The notes: generated by a model not told the origin, from the sequence alone. Positions 9,030 through 18,799 are shown, counted from the stretch's first letter. The stretch is DNA of 64,000 nucleotides from Streptomyces sp. PCS3-D2 (GCF_000612545.2 NZ_CP097800.1:7432001-7496000), one strand, 5' to 3'. Program-made: numbers and translations.

Positions 9030-10151
9030 GTGGCAGAGCCGGTCAAGGTCCGCAGACTGACCGATCAGGAGGGCCAGCAGTTACGGCGGATCGTGCGGCG
9101 GGGCAGTACCAGCTCGGTGCGCTACCGGCGGGCGATGATGTTGCTGGCCTCTGCTGGCGGCAACCGGGTGCCGGTCATCGCCCGGCTGGTGCAGGCCGAC
9201 GAGGACACTGTGCGGGACGTGATCCACCGTTTCAACGAGATCGGCTTGGCCTGTCTGGACCCTCGCTGGGCGGGAGGCCGTCTCCGCCTGCTCTGTCCTG
9301 ACGACGAGGACTTCGTCATCAAGACGGCCACCACTCGCCCGGCCAAGCTCGGCCAGCCCTTCACCCGCTGGTCGATCCGCAAACTGCTCGCCTACCTCCG
9401 TCGAGTTCATGGCCGGGTGATCTGCATCGGGCGCGAGGCCCTGCGCTGCCTGCTCGCCCGACGCGGCGTCACCTTCCAGCGCACCAGGACATGGAAGGAG
9501 TCCACCGACCCCGAGCGGGACGCCAAGCTCGACCGGATCGAGCATGTCCTGGAACGCTTCCCCGACCGGACGTTCGCGTTCGACGAGTTCGGCCCGCTCG
9601 GCATCCGTCCCACCGGCGGCAGCTGCTGGGCCGAACAGAGCCGCCCCGACCGCCTGCCGGCCACCTACCACCGCACCCACGGCGTGACCTACTTCCACGG
9701 CTGCTACTCGGTGGGCGACGACACACTGTGGGGTGTCAACCGCCGCCGCAAGGGCGCCGCGAACAGCCTGGCCGCGCTCCGGTCGATCCGCGAGGCCCGT
9801 CCCGACGGCGCCCCGATCTACGTGATCCTGGACAACCTGTCCGCCCACAAGGGCGCCAAGATCCGCCAGTGGGCCAGGCGCAACAACGTCGAGCTGTGCT
9901 TCACCCCGACCAACGCCTCCTGGGCCAACCCCATCGAGGCGCACTTCGGACCGCTGAGGCAGTTCACCCTCGCTAACTCCCACCACCCGAACCATACGGT
10001 CCAGACTCGCGCGCTGCACGGCTACCTGCCTTGGCGCAACGCCAACGCCCGCCAACCCGACGTCCTGGCCGCCAAACGCAGGGAAAGCGCCCGCATCCGC
10101 AGCGAAAAGGGCATCCGCTGGGGCGGACGCCCCCTTCAAGCCGCAGCTTGA
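9030..10151 (+). CDS. IS630-family transposase
   Basis: An intact DDE transposase of about 373 residues from GTG 9030, preceded closely by GGAGG at 9021-9025; TTG 8958 would add 24 residues. An N-terminal helix-turn-helix part (MLLASAGGNRVPVIARLV onward) precedes the catalytic core, with the first Asp in FAFDEFGPLG, the second in YVILDNLSAHKG and the Glu in NPIEAHFGPL. It would cut and paste the surrounding element into TA sites. A second, truncated and frameshifted copy lies at 40704-41663. This copy looks active. Confidence 0.92.
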   Translation: MAEPVKVRRLTDQEGQQLRRIVRRGSTSSVRYRRAMMLLASAGGNRVPVIARLVQADEDTVRDVIHRFNEIGLACLDPRWAGGRLRLLCPDDEDFVIKTATTRPAKLGQPFTRWSIRKLLAYLRRVHGRVICIGREALRCLLARRGVTFQRTRTWKESTDPERDAKLDRIEHVLERFPDRTFAFDEFGPLGIRPTGGSCWAEQSRPDRLPATYHRTHGVTYFHGCYSVGDDTLWGVNRRRKGAANSLAALRSIREARPDGAPIYVILDNLSAHKGAKIRQWARRNNVELCFTPTNASWANPIEAHFGPLRQFTLANSHHPNHTVQTRALHGYLPWRNANARQPDVLAAKRRESARIRSEKGIRWGGRPLQAAA

Positions 10152-10183
10152 CCGAATCCGGCTAAACCTGTGCGTTCACAGCA
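10152..10183. repeat. Internal IS630 end overlapping the phosphatase gene
   Basis: Read on the minus strand this begins TGCTGTGAACGCACAGGTTT, an imperfect copy of the outer terminal repeat with a few substitutions and a one-base insertion. It lies immediately after the transposase stop, where an ordinary IS630 would end. No TA follows it. It also encodes the last residues (about PAVNAQV) and stop of the phosphatase gene on the minus strand. Confidence 0.6.
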
Positions 10184-10974
10184 GGGCTGCGGATCATCGA
10201 CATCAGCAGCCCATGGGTCTCGGCGTCAGCGGCCACTACAAGCCCCCGGCCTGCCTGACCGACAGGGGCGCCGTCGATGCCGGTGACTACGCAGCCGGCA
10301 GCCCGGCACAGAGCGATGCCGGCGGCGAAATGCACGCTCCCGGACAGGTCGCCGCCGTCAGTGACGTACGCGGCGCGCTTGCCGGCCGCGACCCAGGCCA
10401 ACGCCAGCGTCGTGGACACGACCCGCGGCCGGAACCGCTCGACGAACTCAGGGTGGGCCAGCAGGTCCACGGCTCGGAATCCGGGCGCGCTCGGGAACGG
10501 CGGATCCAGGTTGACGTCCACCAGCCGGGTGGCGGGCGTGGGTGCCAGTTGCTCATCGATCCCGTCGTGCCGCACCCAGGCGGTCTCGCCGTCGGTGAAG
10601 AAGACCTCGCCGCTGGACGGGTCGGCCACCGCCGCCGCCCCGTCGCGCAGCGCCACGTTGACGGCCACCAGCATGTTGCCGACGGCGTAGTTCAGCGTGC
10701 CGCACAAAGGATCCACCAACCACTGGCGCACAGTGTCGGCCGCACCCTGCTGCCCACCTTCCTCCCCGAGAACCGCGTCATCGGGCCGAGCAGCACGGAT
10801 GACGCCGAGGATCGTCTCCTCGGCCTCCACGTCGGCTGCGGTGGCGAAGTCACCGGCGCCCTTGTCAATGCGGGTGAGCCGCTGGCCGTACATGTTGCGC
10901 ACCACGTCCGCGCCGGCACGTGCCCCAGCTATCGCAACCTCAGCATCGTCCGAACTCGCGTATGAGTTGATCAC
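10162..10974 (-). CDS. Inositol monophosphatase-family protein
   Basis: A 270-residue protein with the metal-binding motifs of the family: a GDFATAADVEAE motif, EE in VLGEEGGQQG, WLVDPLCGTLNYA, and the late GGDLSGSVHFAAGIALC. Family members hydrolyse phosphate from inositol phosphate, histidinol phosphate or related small molecules with Mg2+. The final codons and stop lie inside an IS630 end, so the natural C-terminus was probably replaced on insertion, but only slightly. The start is a GTG at 10974 with a weak ribosome binding site. The gene lies between two IS630 ends and may be carried by them. Confidence 0.85.
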   Translation of the reverse strand: MINSYASSDDAEVAIAGARAGADVVRNMYGQRLTRIDKGAGDFATAADVEAEETILGVIRAARPDDAVLGEEGGQQGAADTVRQWLVDPLCGTLNYAVGNMLVAVNVALRDGAAAVADPSSGEVFFTDGETAWVRHDGIDEQLAPTPATRLVDVNLDPPFPSAPGFRAVDLLAHPEFVERFRPRVVSTTLALAWVAAGKRAAYVTDGGDLSGSVHFAAGIALCRAAGCVVTGIDGAPVGQAGRGLVVAADAETHGLLMSMIRSPAVNAQV

Positions 10975-11003
10975 GCCGTGCAGAATATCGGGGCGAAGCC
11001 ACC

Positions 11004-11032
11004 AACCCGGCGAACCTATGCGGTCACAGCAC
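11004..11032. repeat. Outer right IS630 terminal inverted repeat
   Basis: This is the exact reverse complement of the left end at 8931-8959, and it is followed by TA. The same end sequence also starts the truncated IS630 copy at 40704, so it is the authentic left-end sequence of this family present in inverted orientation. Confidence 0.75.
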
Positions 11033-13016
11033 TAGCCGGGACGCGGCGCCTGCCTCAGCAGGCTCTGGCAGCATTCCTCGCCGCGGCTGCAGGCAGTGCA
11101 TTGGTCAGCGCGGCGCGCAGCTGTTCGTCCTCGCGGATCATCGCGTGGTCGGACCCGTAGACGACCAGGCGGCGGTCCCGGGCCGTCAGCGCGGTCAGCT
11201 GGTAGTGCTGCTCTGGCGTCAGGGTGGTGGAGCCGAGCCCCGCAGGGCGTCGCTGGCGCCCTTGAGGTCGGCGCCGGTCTCGGCCGAGTGCAGCGCCGCC
11301 TCGGCGAGCCGGGTGCGGTCGAGGCTGGTCGGATCGGCGACGGCGAGCAGTCCGAGGACGGCGGACGGCGCTTGGGCCGGGTCCTCGAGGAGAGTGTGGA
11401 GCCGGTCGGTGAGCGGGCGCCCGTCCGGGCCGAGTACGGCGATCTCGCGGGCGGCGCGGGCGGTCGTCCAGTGTGACCACTGCTGGCCTTCGCTCCTGTC
11501 GAAGACCGAGGCCAGCACAGGGACGGTTCCGGATGCCTCCCCGGTGATGCGCCACAGGGCGAGCACCAGGGCGAGGTCGGTGTCGATCTCCGCCGTGGTG
11601 TCGCGGTCGGTGGTGCGGGCGAGCGCCGTTCGCAGGGCGGGGGCGATGCGGGCGGCGGCCGGGCCGAGGTCGGCCAAGGCGTTGGAGGCCTCGACGCGGC
11701 CGCGGACACCAGTGGCGAGCGCCGCCTCGGCGGCGAAACAGCGGCCTGGTTTCATTGGTCAGTCCGTGCAGTGCCTGGGCCACGAGCAGCTTGTCGGCGT
11801 CGGCCCGCAGGGCTGTGGCGGCCTGCTCGCGCTGCTCCGGCCCAAGGCCGGCGGCGACGGAGGCGATGGCGGTGGCAGCGTAGTGGAACCGAGGCAGGAT
11901 GGCGCAGAGTTCGGGCAGCGCCCGGGCGGCCTGGGGCCCCACAGCCTGAGCAGGTGGACCAGCCCGGCGGTGTCGTTGTGGTCGGCGTTCGCCGGGCAAC
12001 CGCAGTCCTTGCGTCCCTCGGGTCCCTCCAGCGCCTTGGCGGCCAGGCGAGCGCGGACCGCGGCGAGCAGTTCCGGGTCGAACGGGAAAGGCACATGGGC
12101 CGGGGCGGAGGACCCGGTGGTGCACTGCATGGCGTGCGGGCTTCGGCCGAGAGCCCGGGCTGGCAGCGGGGCGACGGTCTGAGGTGCCACCAGGACGAGT
12201 GCGGCGGCCCTGGTCGGACGCCTCGTCGTCCGGTTGCGCGGCGAGTTCGGCGAGGAGGGGCACGGCCTCGGCGGCGGCCGGGCCGATCTTGCCCAGTAGC
12301 TGGGCGGCCGTGCGGTCGGCGGCGAGTGGGGCGATGGCGGGGATCAGCCGTTTGCGGGGCGCTGCGGGACAGCATGCAGGCGCGGTCGGCCGCCCACAGC
12401 GCCTCGGCCCGCACATCCGGGCGCTTGTCGCGCAGCGCGGTGTCGAGGAGAGTGAGGGCGCTGTCGCGGTCGGCGTCGGTGTCCCGCCTCAGGAGAAGCT
12501 CGACGATGGCGCTCAGCGGTTCCCAGTGCTCCTCCGCGTAGCCGGTTGCGGCCGTCGCGTGGGCGGGCAACAGGCCGAGGGCGGCGTCATGGGGCGATGC
12601 GAGCCACGGCTCCTGGGGGCCCAGGGCGGCGAACAGGGCGGCCAAGCGCAGCGGTGCGGGCGTGTCCGGGCCGAGCAGGGCGAGGCTCTCGGCGACGGCG
12701 CCTGCACGGTCCAGCCGGCTGTACGCGGTGAGGAGCTCAGCCCGGACGACGGGCTCGGTCTCGGCGGTCAAGCGGGTCCGGACAGCGGGCAGGGCAATGC
12801 CCGTGTCTCCGGTGTGGCCGACCGGCCGGCTGGCCGCTTGCCGGACGGCGGCGTCCTCATCGGCCAGCAGCGGTATGAGCAGCGGCAGCTGGGTGGTGAC
12901 GGCGGCGCGGTGCCTGGATCGACGTGGTGCTCGTCCTCGCTCTCGGCGAGGCAGCCGAGCAGCCGCAGCGCGTCGACGGTCTGCCGGCCGCAAGCGGCGA
13001 TGCGGGCGAGGTAGTA

Positions 13017-14350
13017 CTGCAACCGCATGTGGGGGTCCTGGCCTCGGCGTTGGTAGTGGCATCGGCGGGCTCGGGCCTGGCTGCGGCGTCGGAAGTGTGA
13101 CCAGTGCAGACGGTGCTCGTTGCTGTGGCAGCGGGGCGTGACGACAACGTGCCCGATCATCCGGCGGATTTCCGGGACGCTGAGGGGTATGAGGTCTTGC
13201 TCGTCGTCCCCGCTGCCCCTTTTGCGGCTTCCGCGGCGCGAGTGGCGGTCAGGTAGGCGAGGGCGGCCATCGCGAGGGTGATGTGCCGGTACCAGGCTCG
13301 GTAGAGGCGGACCTGGTAGTGGTCCAGGCCGCACTCGCCCTTGGCGATCTGGAAGCACTCCTCCACCTGCCACCTCGCGCCTGCGGTCCTGACCAGGTCT
13401 TTCAGTCGGGCCGTGGCGGGACCGTAGCAGACGTAGTAGGCGATCTCGCTGGGGTCGCTGATGCAGCGGCGGGCCAGGACCCAGTGCCCGAAACCGTCCT
13501 CCCACTGCGGGCGGATCGCGATCCGGGCCCAGTCGTAGAACCGCTGGCCGTGCGCGCCCGCACCGGCGGAGATCCGTTTCCATGCCTGCCGGGGCATGGC
13601 GGTGATCAGGTCCCGGACCTCGGTGTCCGTGCCGCCGGTGGTGGTCACGGTGTCGTTGACCTTGGTGGCCAGCACGTAGGCGACGTGTCGCTCCTCCAGC
13701 CAGGCCCGTAGGTGCTTGACCTGGCCGTATGCCTCATCCGCGGTGACCCAGGCGAAGGGGACGCGTGCGTCGATCGCGCGTTGCAGCATCCACTTGAAGT
13801 GCTCGATCTTCGTGGCGAAGGGCACCTCGTCGCCGATACCGGCGGCCCGGCACCGTTCCCGGTCATCGGTCCAGGAGACGGGGACGTACAGTTCGCGGTC
13901 GATCAAGGCCCGGCCCGTGGCGGAGGCGTAGGCCAGGAACGTGCCGATCTGGCAGTTTTCCGTGCGTCCGGCCGTGCCGGAGTACTGCCTTTGGAACCCG
14001 GCGGACTTGACGCCCTTCTTCAGGAAGCCGGTGTCGTCCCCGATCAGGACCGCGTCCTTGCTGCCGATCGTCTCGACGACGAAGTCACGCACGTCGTCGC
14101 GGACCGCATTCTCGTCCCAGTCGGCGAAGTTCAGCAGCCGCTGGAAACCGTCCGGGCGACGCTGGCCGGCCTGCTCGGCCAGCGTCCACCCGTTCTTCCT
14201 TTCCAGCGGCGCGAGCAACGTGCTCAGGTAGTCCAGAGCCCGTTCACGAGGCTCCGACCTGCCAAAACGCCCCGCGAACCGGGCATGAAGCCCGACTATC
14301 CCCTCGGACCAGTCCTCGATCTGCGCGACCGTCAGCGATTCATCACACAG
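13017..14350 (-). pseudogene. IS701-family transposase, frameshifted near the C-terminus
   Basis: The frame is open from about 14350 (LTVAQIEDWSEGIVGLHARF) and contains VLIGDDTGFLKKG, AFAWVTADEAYG-like and RWQVEECFQIAKGECGLDHY segments, which hold the expected acidic residues of the DDE core. No ATG or GTG lies at the conserved N-terminus; CTG at 14350 or a TTG at 14218 are the only nearby starts. Near 13215 the homology shifts frame (DDEQDLIPLSVPEIRRM) and reads to the end of the IS and on into the host gene, so the IS supplies no stop codon of its own here. Confidence 0.75.
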
Positions 14351-14399
14351 TCAGCCCAACGACCAAGGCGACGACCAGTCACACCACATGCGGTTGCAG
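13017..14399 (-). mobile_element. IS701-type insertion sequence
   Basis: A 1383-bp element with 16-bp perfect terminal inverted repeats (CTGCAACCGCATGTGG at the left, its complement at the right). It is flanked by a 5-bp duplication, TAGTA, at 13012-13016 and 14400-14404. It sits inside the HEAT-repeat gene, and precise removal rejoins that reading frame. One transposase gene is inside. Confidence 0.85.
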
Positions 14400-14608
14400 T
14401 AGTAGGGGGCGGCGTCGGCGCTGGTCGCGTACACGGTGCCCTGGTGCACGATCGAGCTGTACAGCTCCTCCAGTGCGTCCTCGGCGTCCTCGCCGCCTTC
14501 GGCGAAGGTGCGCAGCAAGTCGGGCAGGTCTTCGGCGGGGCCGTAGGCGTGGTTCACGGTGGCCCAGGGGTGGGCGTCGAGCCCGGCGAGGGCGGTGGGG
14601 AGCTCCAT

Positions 14609-15123
14609 GGCCGTGAACTTCGCAGGACCTCTGACATGTGCCGAGGGCCCGAGGAGTGAGGCGGACACCCGGAGGTGGACAGGGGAGTCCGCTCGCCAGG
14701 CAGCCGCCAGATCGGTGGGTTCACGCCAATGTGGCTTGAGTACGCCCGGCGCACCAGGGGGCGCAAAGGGCGCACCATCTGTTGTCGATCTGTGCTCTAC
14801 GTCACACGCGCCGATAGTGTCGCGGCGAACTTCCAATGGGCAAAGAGAACGGCAGTCCTCCGGCGGCACAGCGTTAACGCAGGTCAAGCTGAGGCTGTCA
14901 AGTCAAATGGGGCAGCAGCACTCAGGGGAGGGCAACTCTGTACGTCTGTGCGAGTTCTGAGTGACCGATGGGTAACAGCCGGCTAAAACTTTTTGGTCAA
15001 CGGCCGTCTCCACGAACGGGCCACTTAGCCCGCTTTGCTGTTCCACGAGAGCAACCGCACTCGGAGCGCCGCCCGGGGAAACGGCACTCACCCCCCTTCA
15101 AGCATGAATAGGACCACCACCCT
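14609..15123. other. Intergenic stretch upstream of the sigma-factor operon
   Basis: About 515 bases between the divergent HEAT pseudogene and the small gene at 15124. No gene is seen. The stretch around 14980-15000 (AAAACTTTTTGG) is unusually AT-rich for this DNA and could hold promoter elements for the rightward operon, but no clear -35/-10 pair is evident. Confidence 0.4.
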
Positions 15124-15309
15124 GTGATGAACCACGACGTGGCCAGCCTGGCGCTGGCCCTGGCCGCCGCCGGACGGGCCTTCGCTCCCGACGCGCGGGC
15201 CCTGCTGCGGCGGCTCCTGGGTGCCGGCGTCCGAGTGGGAGCAGCAAGCCTGGTCGAGAAGCGGGAAGCGGCTCGCCCCGAGGCGCTGGACGAAGGGAGC
15301 CGGTCGTGA
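15124..15309 (+). CDS. Small helical protein preceding a sigma factor
   Basis: A 61-residue Ala/Arg/Leu-rich protein (MMNHDVASLALALAAAG) predicted to be helical. The start is GTG 15124 or ATG 15127. Its stop overlaps the GTG start of the sigma-factor gene by four bases, so the two are probably translationally coupled. I do not recognise a family. Position suggests a regulator or partner of the sigma factor; that is inference only. Confidence 0.55.
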   Translation: MMNHDVASLALALAAAGRAFAPDARALLRRLLGAGVRVGAASLVEKREAARPEALDEGSRS

Positions 15310-15911
15310 CGGAGCAGCCCCCAGCCGACTCGGCCGGTACACGCGAACCCAGCCAGATCATGCCCAACGCCTACTGGGCCTTCCTCGCCCTCCACCACAA
15401 GCCCTACCTGGAGTACGCCCGGGTGCTGCTGGGGAACGAGGAGGAGGCCGCCGACGCTGTCCACGCCACCTTCGTCCACCTCGCCGCGATATGGGCGCAC
15501 CTGACGATGCAGCCCAACATGGCTGCCTACGCGTGGGCGCAGCACAAACTGCTCGTCGCCGACGAGCTCATCATCAGCGGCCGTGAACCGGCTGCAAGTG
15601 CGACGATGGCGTTCGACCGCGCCACCCGCGCCGCGACCTCCGCGGTCCTTCGCGACTTTCGCGAACAGTTCCGGGCGCAGATGGACGAGCTTGAGAACAG
15701 CATCGGTCTGTATGCGGCGATGGACCGGCTTCCGGAGCGGCAGTTCGATGTCATGGTCTTGTGCTACGCCCTGAAGTACACCACCAAGCAGAGCGCCGAC
15801 ACGATGGGCATCACGCCTGCCACTGTCCGCACCCTGCGCTGCAGCGCACGCCGCAGGATCGCCAAGGAAATGGGCCTGGACATCGAACTGGGCATCGAAG
15901 ATGAGGAGTGA
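15306..15911 (+). CDS. ECF-like sigma-70 family RNA polymerase sigma factor
   Basis: A 201-residue protein. Region 2 is seen at about residues 33-60 (YLEYARVLLGNEEEAADAVH) and region 4 near the C-terminus (RLPERQFDVMVLCYALKYTT, then an ITPATVRTLRCSARRRI helix-turn-helix). It should direct RNA polymerase to a specific promoter set. No classic anti-sigma gene with a membrane span is adjacent; instead overlapping genes of unknown function lie on both sides (15124 and 15901). The GTG start at 15306 overlaps the previous stop. Confidence 0.85.
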   Translation: MTEQPPADSAGTREPSQIMPNAYWAFLALHHKPYLEYARVLLGNEEEAADAVHATFVHLAAIWAHLTMQPNMAAYAWAQHKLLVADELIISGREPAASATMAFDRATRAATSAVLRDFREQFRAQMDELENSIGLYAAMDRLPERQFDVMVLCYALKYTTKQSADTMGITPATVRTLRCSARRRIAKEMGLDIELGIEDEE

Positions 15912-16647
15912 TGAGTCCGTGCCCTACACCCCCCGCGCCGTTGACGACCTGCTGGCCCGCGCCAGGGTCTTCCAGGACGACTACACGCCCGCTCACCTCG
16001 AAGCAGCCCGCGAACGCCTGATAAGCCACCTCACCGAGGCGCGCTGGGGCCACATCCTGGCCGGCGGCCCCACCGTTCCCCCCGCCCCGGCCAGCCGGCC
16101 GACAGCCCTGCACGAACAGGCTGCCCACCAGCTGTGGGCCCTGTCCCAGAACGTCATCACCGACACCGAGGCCGCCGACCACATCGCCCGCTTCCAGGAC
16201 GCCCGTGATCCCGGCGGCGCCCTCGCCTTCGCCTGCCTCCTGGACCTCGCCCACGTCGAGGACGGCGCCCAGTTCTGGTGGCAGTTCGCCGCCGGAGCCG
16301 GCAACCCCACCGGCGCCCTGTGCCTCTACCTCCTCCACCTGCGCCGCGGTGAAATGCGCGATGCCAGCCACTGGGCCAGCCAGATTGGCCAGCTCGAAGA
16401 AGCCGACGACGGCGACATCACGCACTACCGGCCGGTGACCCACGAACAGACCCACCCCACCGCCCCCGCCGCCGGCATCACCATGCGCTATGAGACCCGC
16501 ACCGCCCCCGACGACATCTCCGTCTCCGACGAAGCCGTCAAGGACACCGTCGAACAACTCGGCATGGACCGGCACGAGGAACTGGGACGCATCCTCACCC
16601 CCACCGCAGAACTCGCGAAACAGGTCGAGGAACTCGCCACACACTGA
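15901..16647 (+). CDS. Unknown protein encoded with the sigma factor
   Basis: A 248-residue, Ala-rich, mostly helical protein. A middle section (GNPTGALCLYLLHLRRGE) recalls Sel1/TPR-like helical repeats, while the C-terminus (DEAVKDTVEQLGMDRHEELG) is acidic. It overlaps the sigma gene by 11 bases if ATG 15901 is used; GTG 15919, with AGGAG at 15903-15907, is a good alternative start. I do not recognise the family. It may set the activity of the sigma factor, which is inference from gene order. Confidence 0.7.
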   Translation: MRSDESVPYTPRAVDDLLARARVFQDDYTPAHLEAARERLISHLTEARWGHILAGGPTVPPAPASRPTALHEQAAHQLWALSQNVITDTEAADHIARFQDARDPGGALAFACLLDLAHVEDGAQFWWQFAAGAGNPTGALCLYLLHLRRGEMRDASHWASQIGQLEEADDGDITHYRPVTHEQTHPTAPAAGITMRYETRTAPDDISVSDEAVKDTVEQLGMDRHEELGRILTPTAELAKQVEELATH

Positions 16648-16721
16648 CCGCGACGGACCCGGCCGCGTCGCCCGAGCGGCGGCGCGGCCGACCACGGCCA
16701 CGACACGCGGTTCACACTGCC

Positions 16722-17730
16722 ACCACAGGTCCACGTCCGCCGGGGCGGCGCCGGTCTGCGAGGACCACAACCACACCGGCGGGGCCTCCCTGCCCTTCGA
16801 GAGGTGCTCCACCTTCAAACGGACCAGAGCGCCCTCCACGATGGGGAGTTCACCCTCGTGTTCCAGCCAGGCCGAGCAGTGGGTCAGTCTCGAGTGGACC
16901 CGGTCCCACGCCTGGACCTCGGCCTTGCCGTAGTTCACCGTGTCGGTGGCCGTGGTGATGGCCGGTTCGGGTCAGGTCTCGGACTTGGCGAAGTGGAACT
17001 CCGGGTCGTCTTTGGGCGGCCGGCCGTTGACGCCGTGCACCCTCGGGGGTTTCGACAGACGCATCACCCGGTCGCTGCGGATCCGTCCGACCAGCTCAAC
17101 CGGCAGATCCCGCAGCACCCAGGCCAGGCGGGTGACGTCGTAGCCAGCGTCCATGACGATCGTGATGTCCGGGTCACCGGGCGTCCACTGGCCGGCCACG
17201 GCCCTCAGGTGGGCGGAGGTGACCGCGGTCGCGTCGTCCTCAGGCCCGGGCCGGACTACGTCCAGGATCGATGTCCACGACGTAGCACCGGGCTCCAGGA
17301 CCGCGACGAAGGAGTACGGCCAGCCCGGGATGAACTGCGACGCGGACTTCGCCCGACCATGGACATGGCAGAACAGCCGGTCCGCCGAGCACGGCGCGTC
17401 CGACCGCAGCCACGGCGACACATCCACCGCCAGCACGAGACGGCTGCCATCGAAGCGCGGCAGATGCATGTCGGCCAGCAGGGACCGCAACCTGTCGACG
17501 TCGATCCGGCCGTGGTTGAGGGCTCCGTACAACGCTCCGTGCCCACGACGATGCTCGGGCACCAGCGTCAGATCCACGGGTGAGAGCACCGGCCCATCGA
17601 CACACAGCAGTGCGTCCGTCAGCTCGAACAACGCGTCACGCCGGGCAGTCAGACACTCATAGAACTCAGCTCGGAAGCGTGATGCTTCCGCGAACGCTTC
17701 CCGCCGGACATCGTGGTGCAGCAGACTCAC
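16722..17730 (-). pseudogene. DDE-type transposase remnant (nonsense and 3' truncation)
   Basis: Reads from about GTG 17730 (VSLLHHDVRREAFAEASRFR) through LVLAVDVSPWLRSD and DITIVMDAGYD, a transposase type common in Streptomyces. An in-frame TGA near 16969-16971 replaces the Trp expected in ET(W)PEPAITT; the same frame continues afterwards (NYGKAEVQAWDRVHSRLTH) and stops matching at about 16722 after DVDLWWQ. A different fragment of the same family, from the 3' part, is at 41664-42190. It is inactive. Confidence 0.75.
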
Positions 17731-17891
17731 CCTCCCGGCCTTCGTCGTGGGAACGTGTATTCCTTGGTCGGAGCACATGATCAGGCGAAGGCCGCCCCCA
17801 CGTCCGGCGAATACCCAGGTGAGCGAACCCGTTCGAGACCCCGTTCGGGATCGTGGCACCATGTACGCCATGACGACCAACCGAAAGGTCC

Positions 17892-18290
17892 ATGCCGCGT
17901 AGACGGCCAGGACGCATCCGGGCCGGAATCCCGGACCAGCAGCAGTCACGGCACTCAAGGCCGGCCATCGACCGCCTCTCACCGCGAGTGCTGTCCGAAA
18001 TCATTCGCCTTGAACGCACGCGGAACTACCTCCAGCCGGGAGATACCAGGGCGGCCTTGCGCCTGTGGAAGGACTACGTCCACCGCCCCGCACGCGAGCT
18101 CTGGCACGACGCCGAGTTCGGCAACGTGCACTGGCACTGTTGCGGCAACCCCCTCGAAGGCCGTGCCCTACTGGACGGCGTGATCCGAGCAATGTCGCCT
18201 CGCGGAGCCCGCGAACTCCGCAAGATCATCGAACAGCTTGACGCTTTCATGGCCCGGCTGCCTACCCAGCCACAGACCACCGAAGATTAA
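17892..18290 (+). CDS. Hypothetical protein of 132 residues
   Basis: A basic N-terminus (MPRRRPGRIRAGIPD) is followed by RLSPRVLSEIIRLERTRNYL, then Trp-, His- and Cys-containing text (RELWHDAEFGNVHWHCCGNP) and a helical C-terminus with a GARELRKIIEQLDAFMARL segment. GAAAGG lies just before the ATG. The balanced composition and the ribosome binding site argue for a real gene. No family is recognised. Confidence 0.6.
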   Translation: MPRRRPGRIRAGIPDQQQSRHSRPAIDRLSPRVLSEIIRLERTRNYLQPGDTRAALRLWKDYVHRPARELWHDAEFGNVHWHCCGNPLEGRALLDGVIRAMSPRGARELRKIIEQLDAFMARLPTQPQTTED

Positions 18291-18686
18291 GAACGAGATG
18301 AGTGCATGTCCCGTCTCATGAGATCTTGCAGGGGCACAGCCGTTGAGCTGCGGGGTGACGGCTTCAACCGCGACCTACTGAGGGCAGCGACGAGGCGTTG
18401 CGAAGACGCGTGGGCGGTGCGGTTGGCGCGGCTCATGGATCATGGCGAGGGTGATGCCACCTGCATAGGACCTTGTCAGGTTGGCGAGACGCTGACGGCC
18501 GGTTTCGCATTGAAGATGGCCGTTTCCTGGTCGGAGGCCGCAGCAGTGGACGTGCTCAGGAAGAGGGGCGCCGCTGACGATCCTGAAGCTCACCGCGGGC
18601 GGTCGACCAAACGATCTCGAACTCATCGGCCGACAACAACTGCGGGTCGTGCCCTTCCCACTCAGAGAGGGGCGGTTCCGCGGTAA
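18291..18686. other. Mobile-element debris without an intact gene
   Basis: Short, frame-broken echoes of transposase are visible on the minus strand (for example GGITLAMIHEPRQPHRP and, in another frame, DPQLLSADEFEIVWSTARGE). No continuous gene can be built. The stretch ends at the TAA flank of the IS5 element that starts at 18687. Confidence 0.4.
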
Positions 18687-18799
18687 GAGGCTGTTGTCTT
18701 TCCGAGTTTGATGACGGCGTTTTCGCTGGTCAGGGGTAGTGGTGGCGTCCGTGTGGGAGTGATGGATCGTTGTTTTCGTCGCTCTCGTGGAGGTCGCGG

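Larger units (their letters stand above)
8931..11032 (+). mobile_element. IS630-type element with an inositol-monophosphatase passenger
   Basis: Both outer ends carry the same terminal repeat in inverted orientation: 8931-8959 and 11004-11032 match perfectly over 29 bases (GTGCTGTGACCGCATAGG at the tip). Both sides are flanked by TA (8929-8930 and 11033-11034), the dinucleotide that IS630/mariner elements target and duplicate. Inside lie the transposase gene and a phosphatase gene on the other strand. A third, imperfect copy of the end (10152-10183) lies directly after the transposase. The block could be a passenger-carrying unit, or one complete IS630 next to the relic of a second. Confidence 0.65.
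11055..14608 (-). pseudogene. HEAT-repeat protein gene, interrupted by an IS and frameshifted
   Basis: The gene starts at ATG 14608 (MELPTALAGLDAHPW) and runs to TSADAAPYY, where an IS is inserted. It resumes at 13016 with YYLARIAACGRQTVDALRLL; joining the two sides with one copy of the TACTA duplication restores the frame. Beyond that, helical HEAT-type repeats (such as LLIPLLADEDAAVRQAA) continue to 11055 but jump between frames at about 12890, 12360, 12200, 11940 and 11750. HEAT repeats form helical scaffolds for protein binding. The gene is dead: the IS alone would inactivate it, and the extra shifts show longer decay. Confidence 0.8.
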
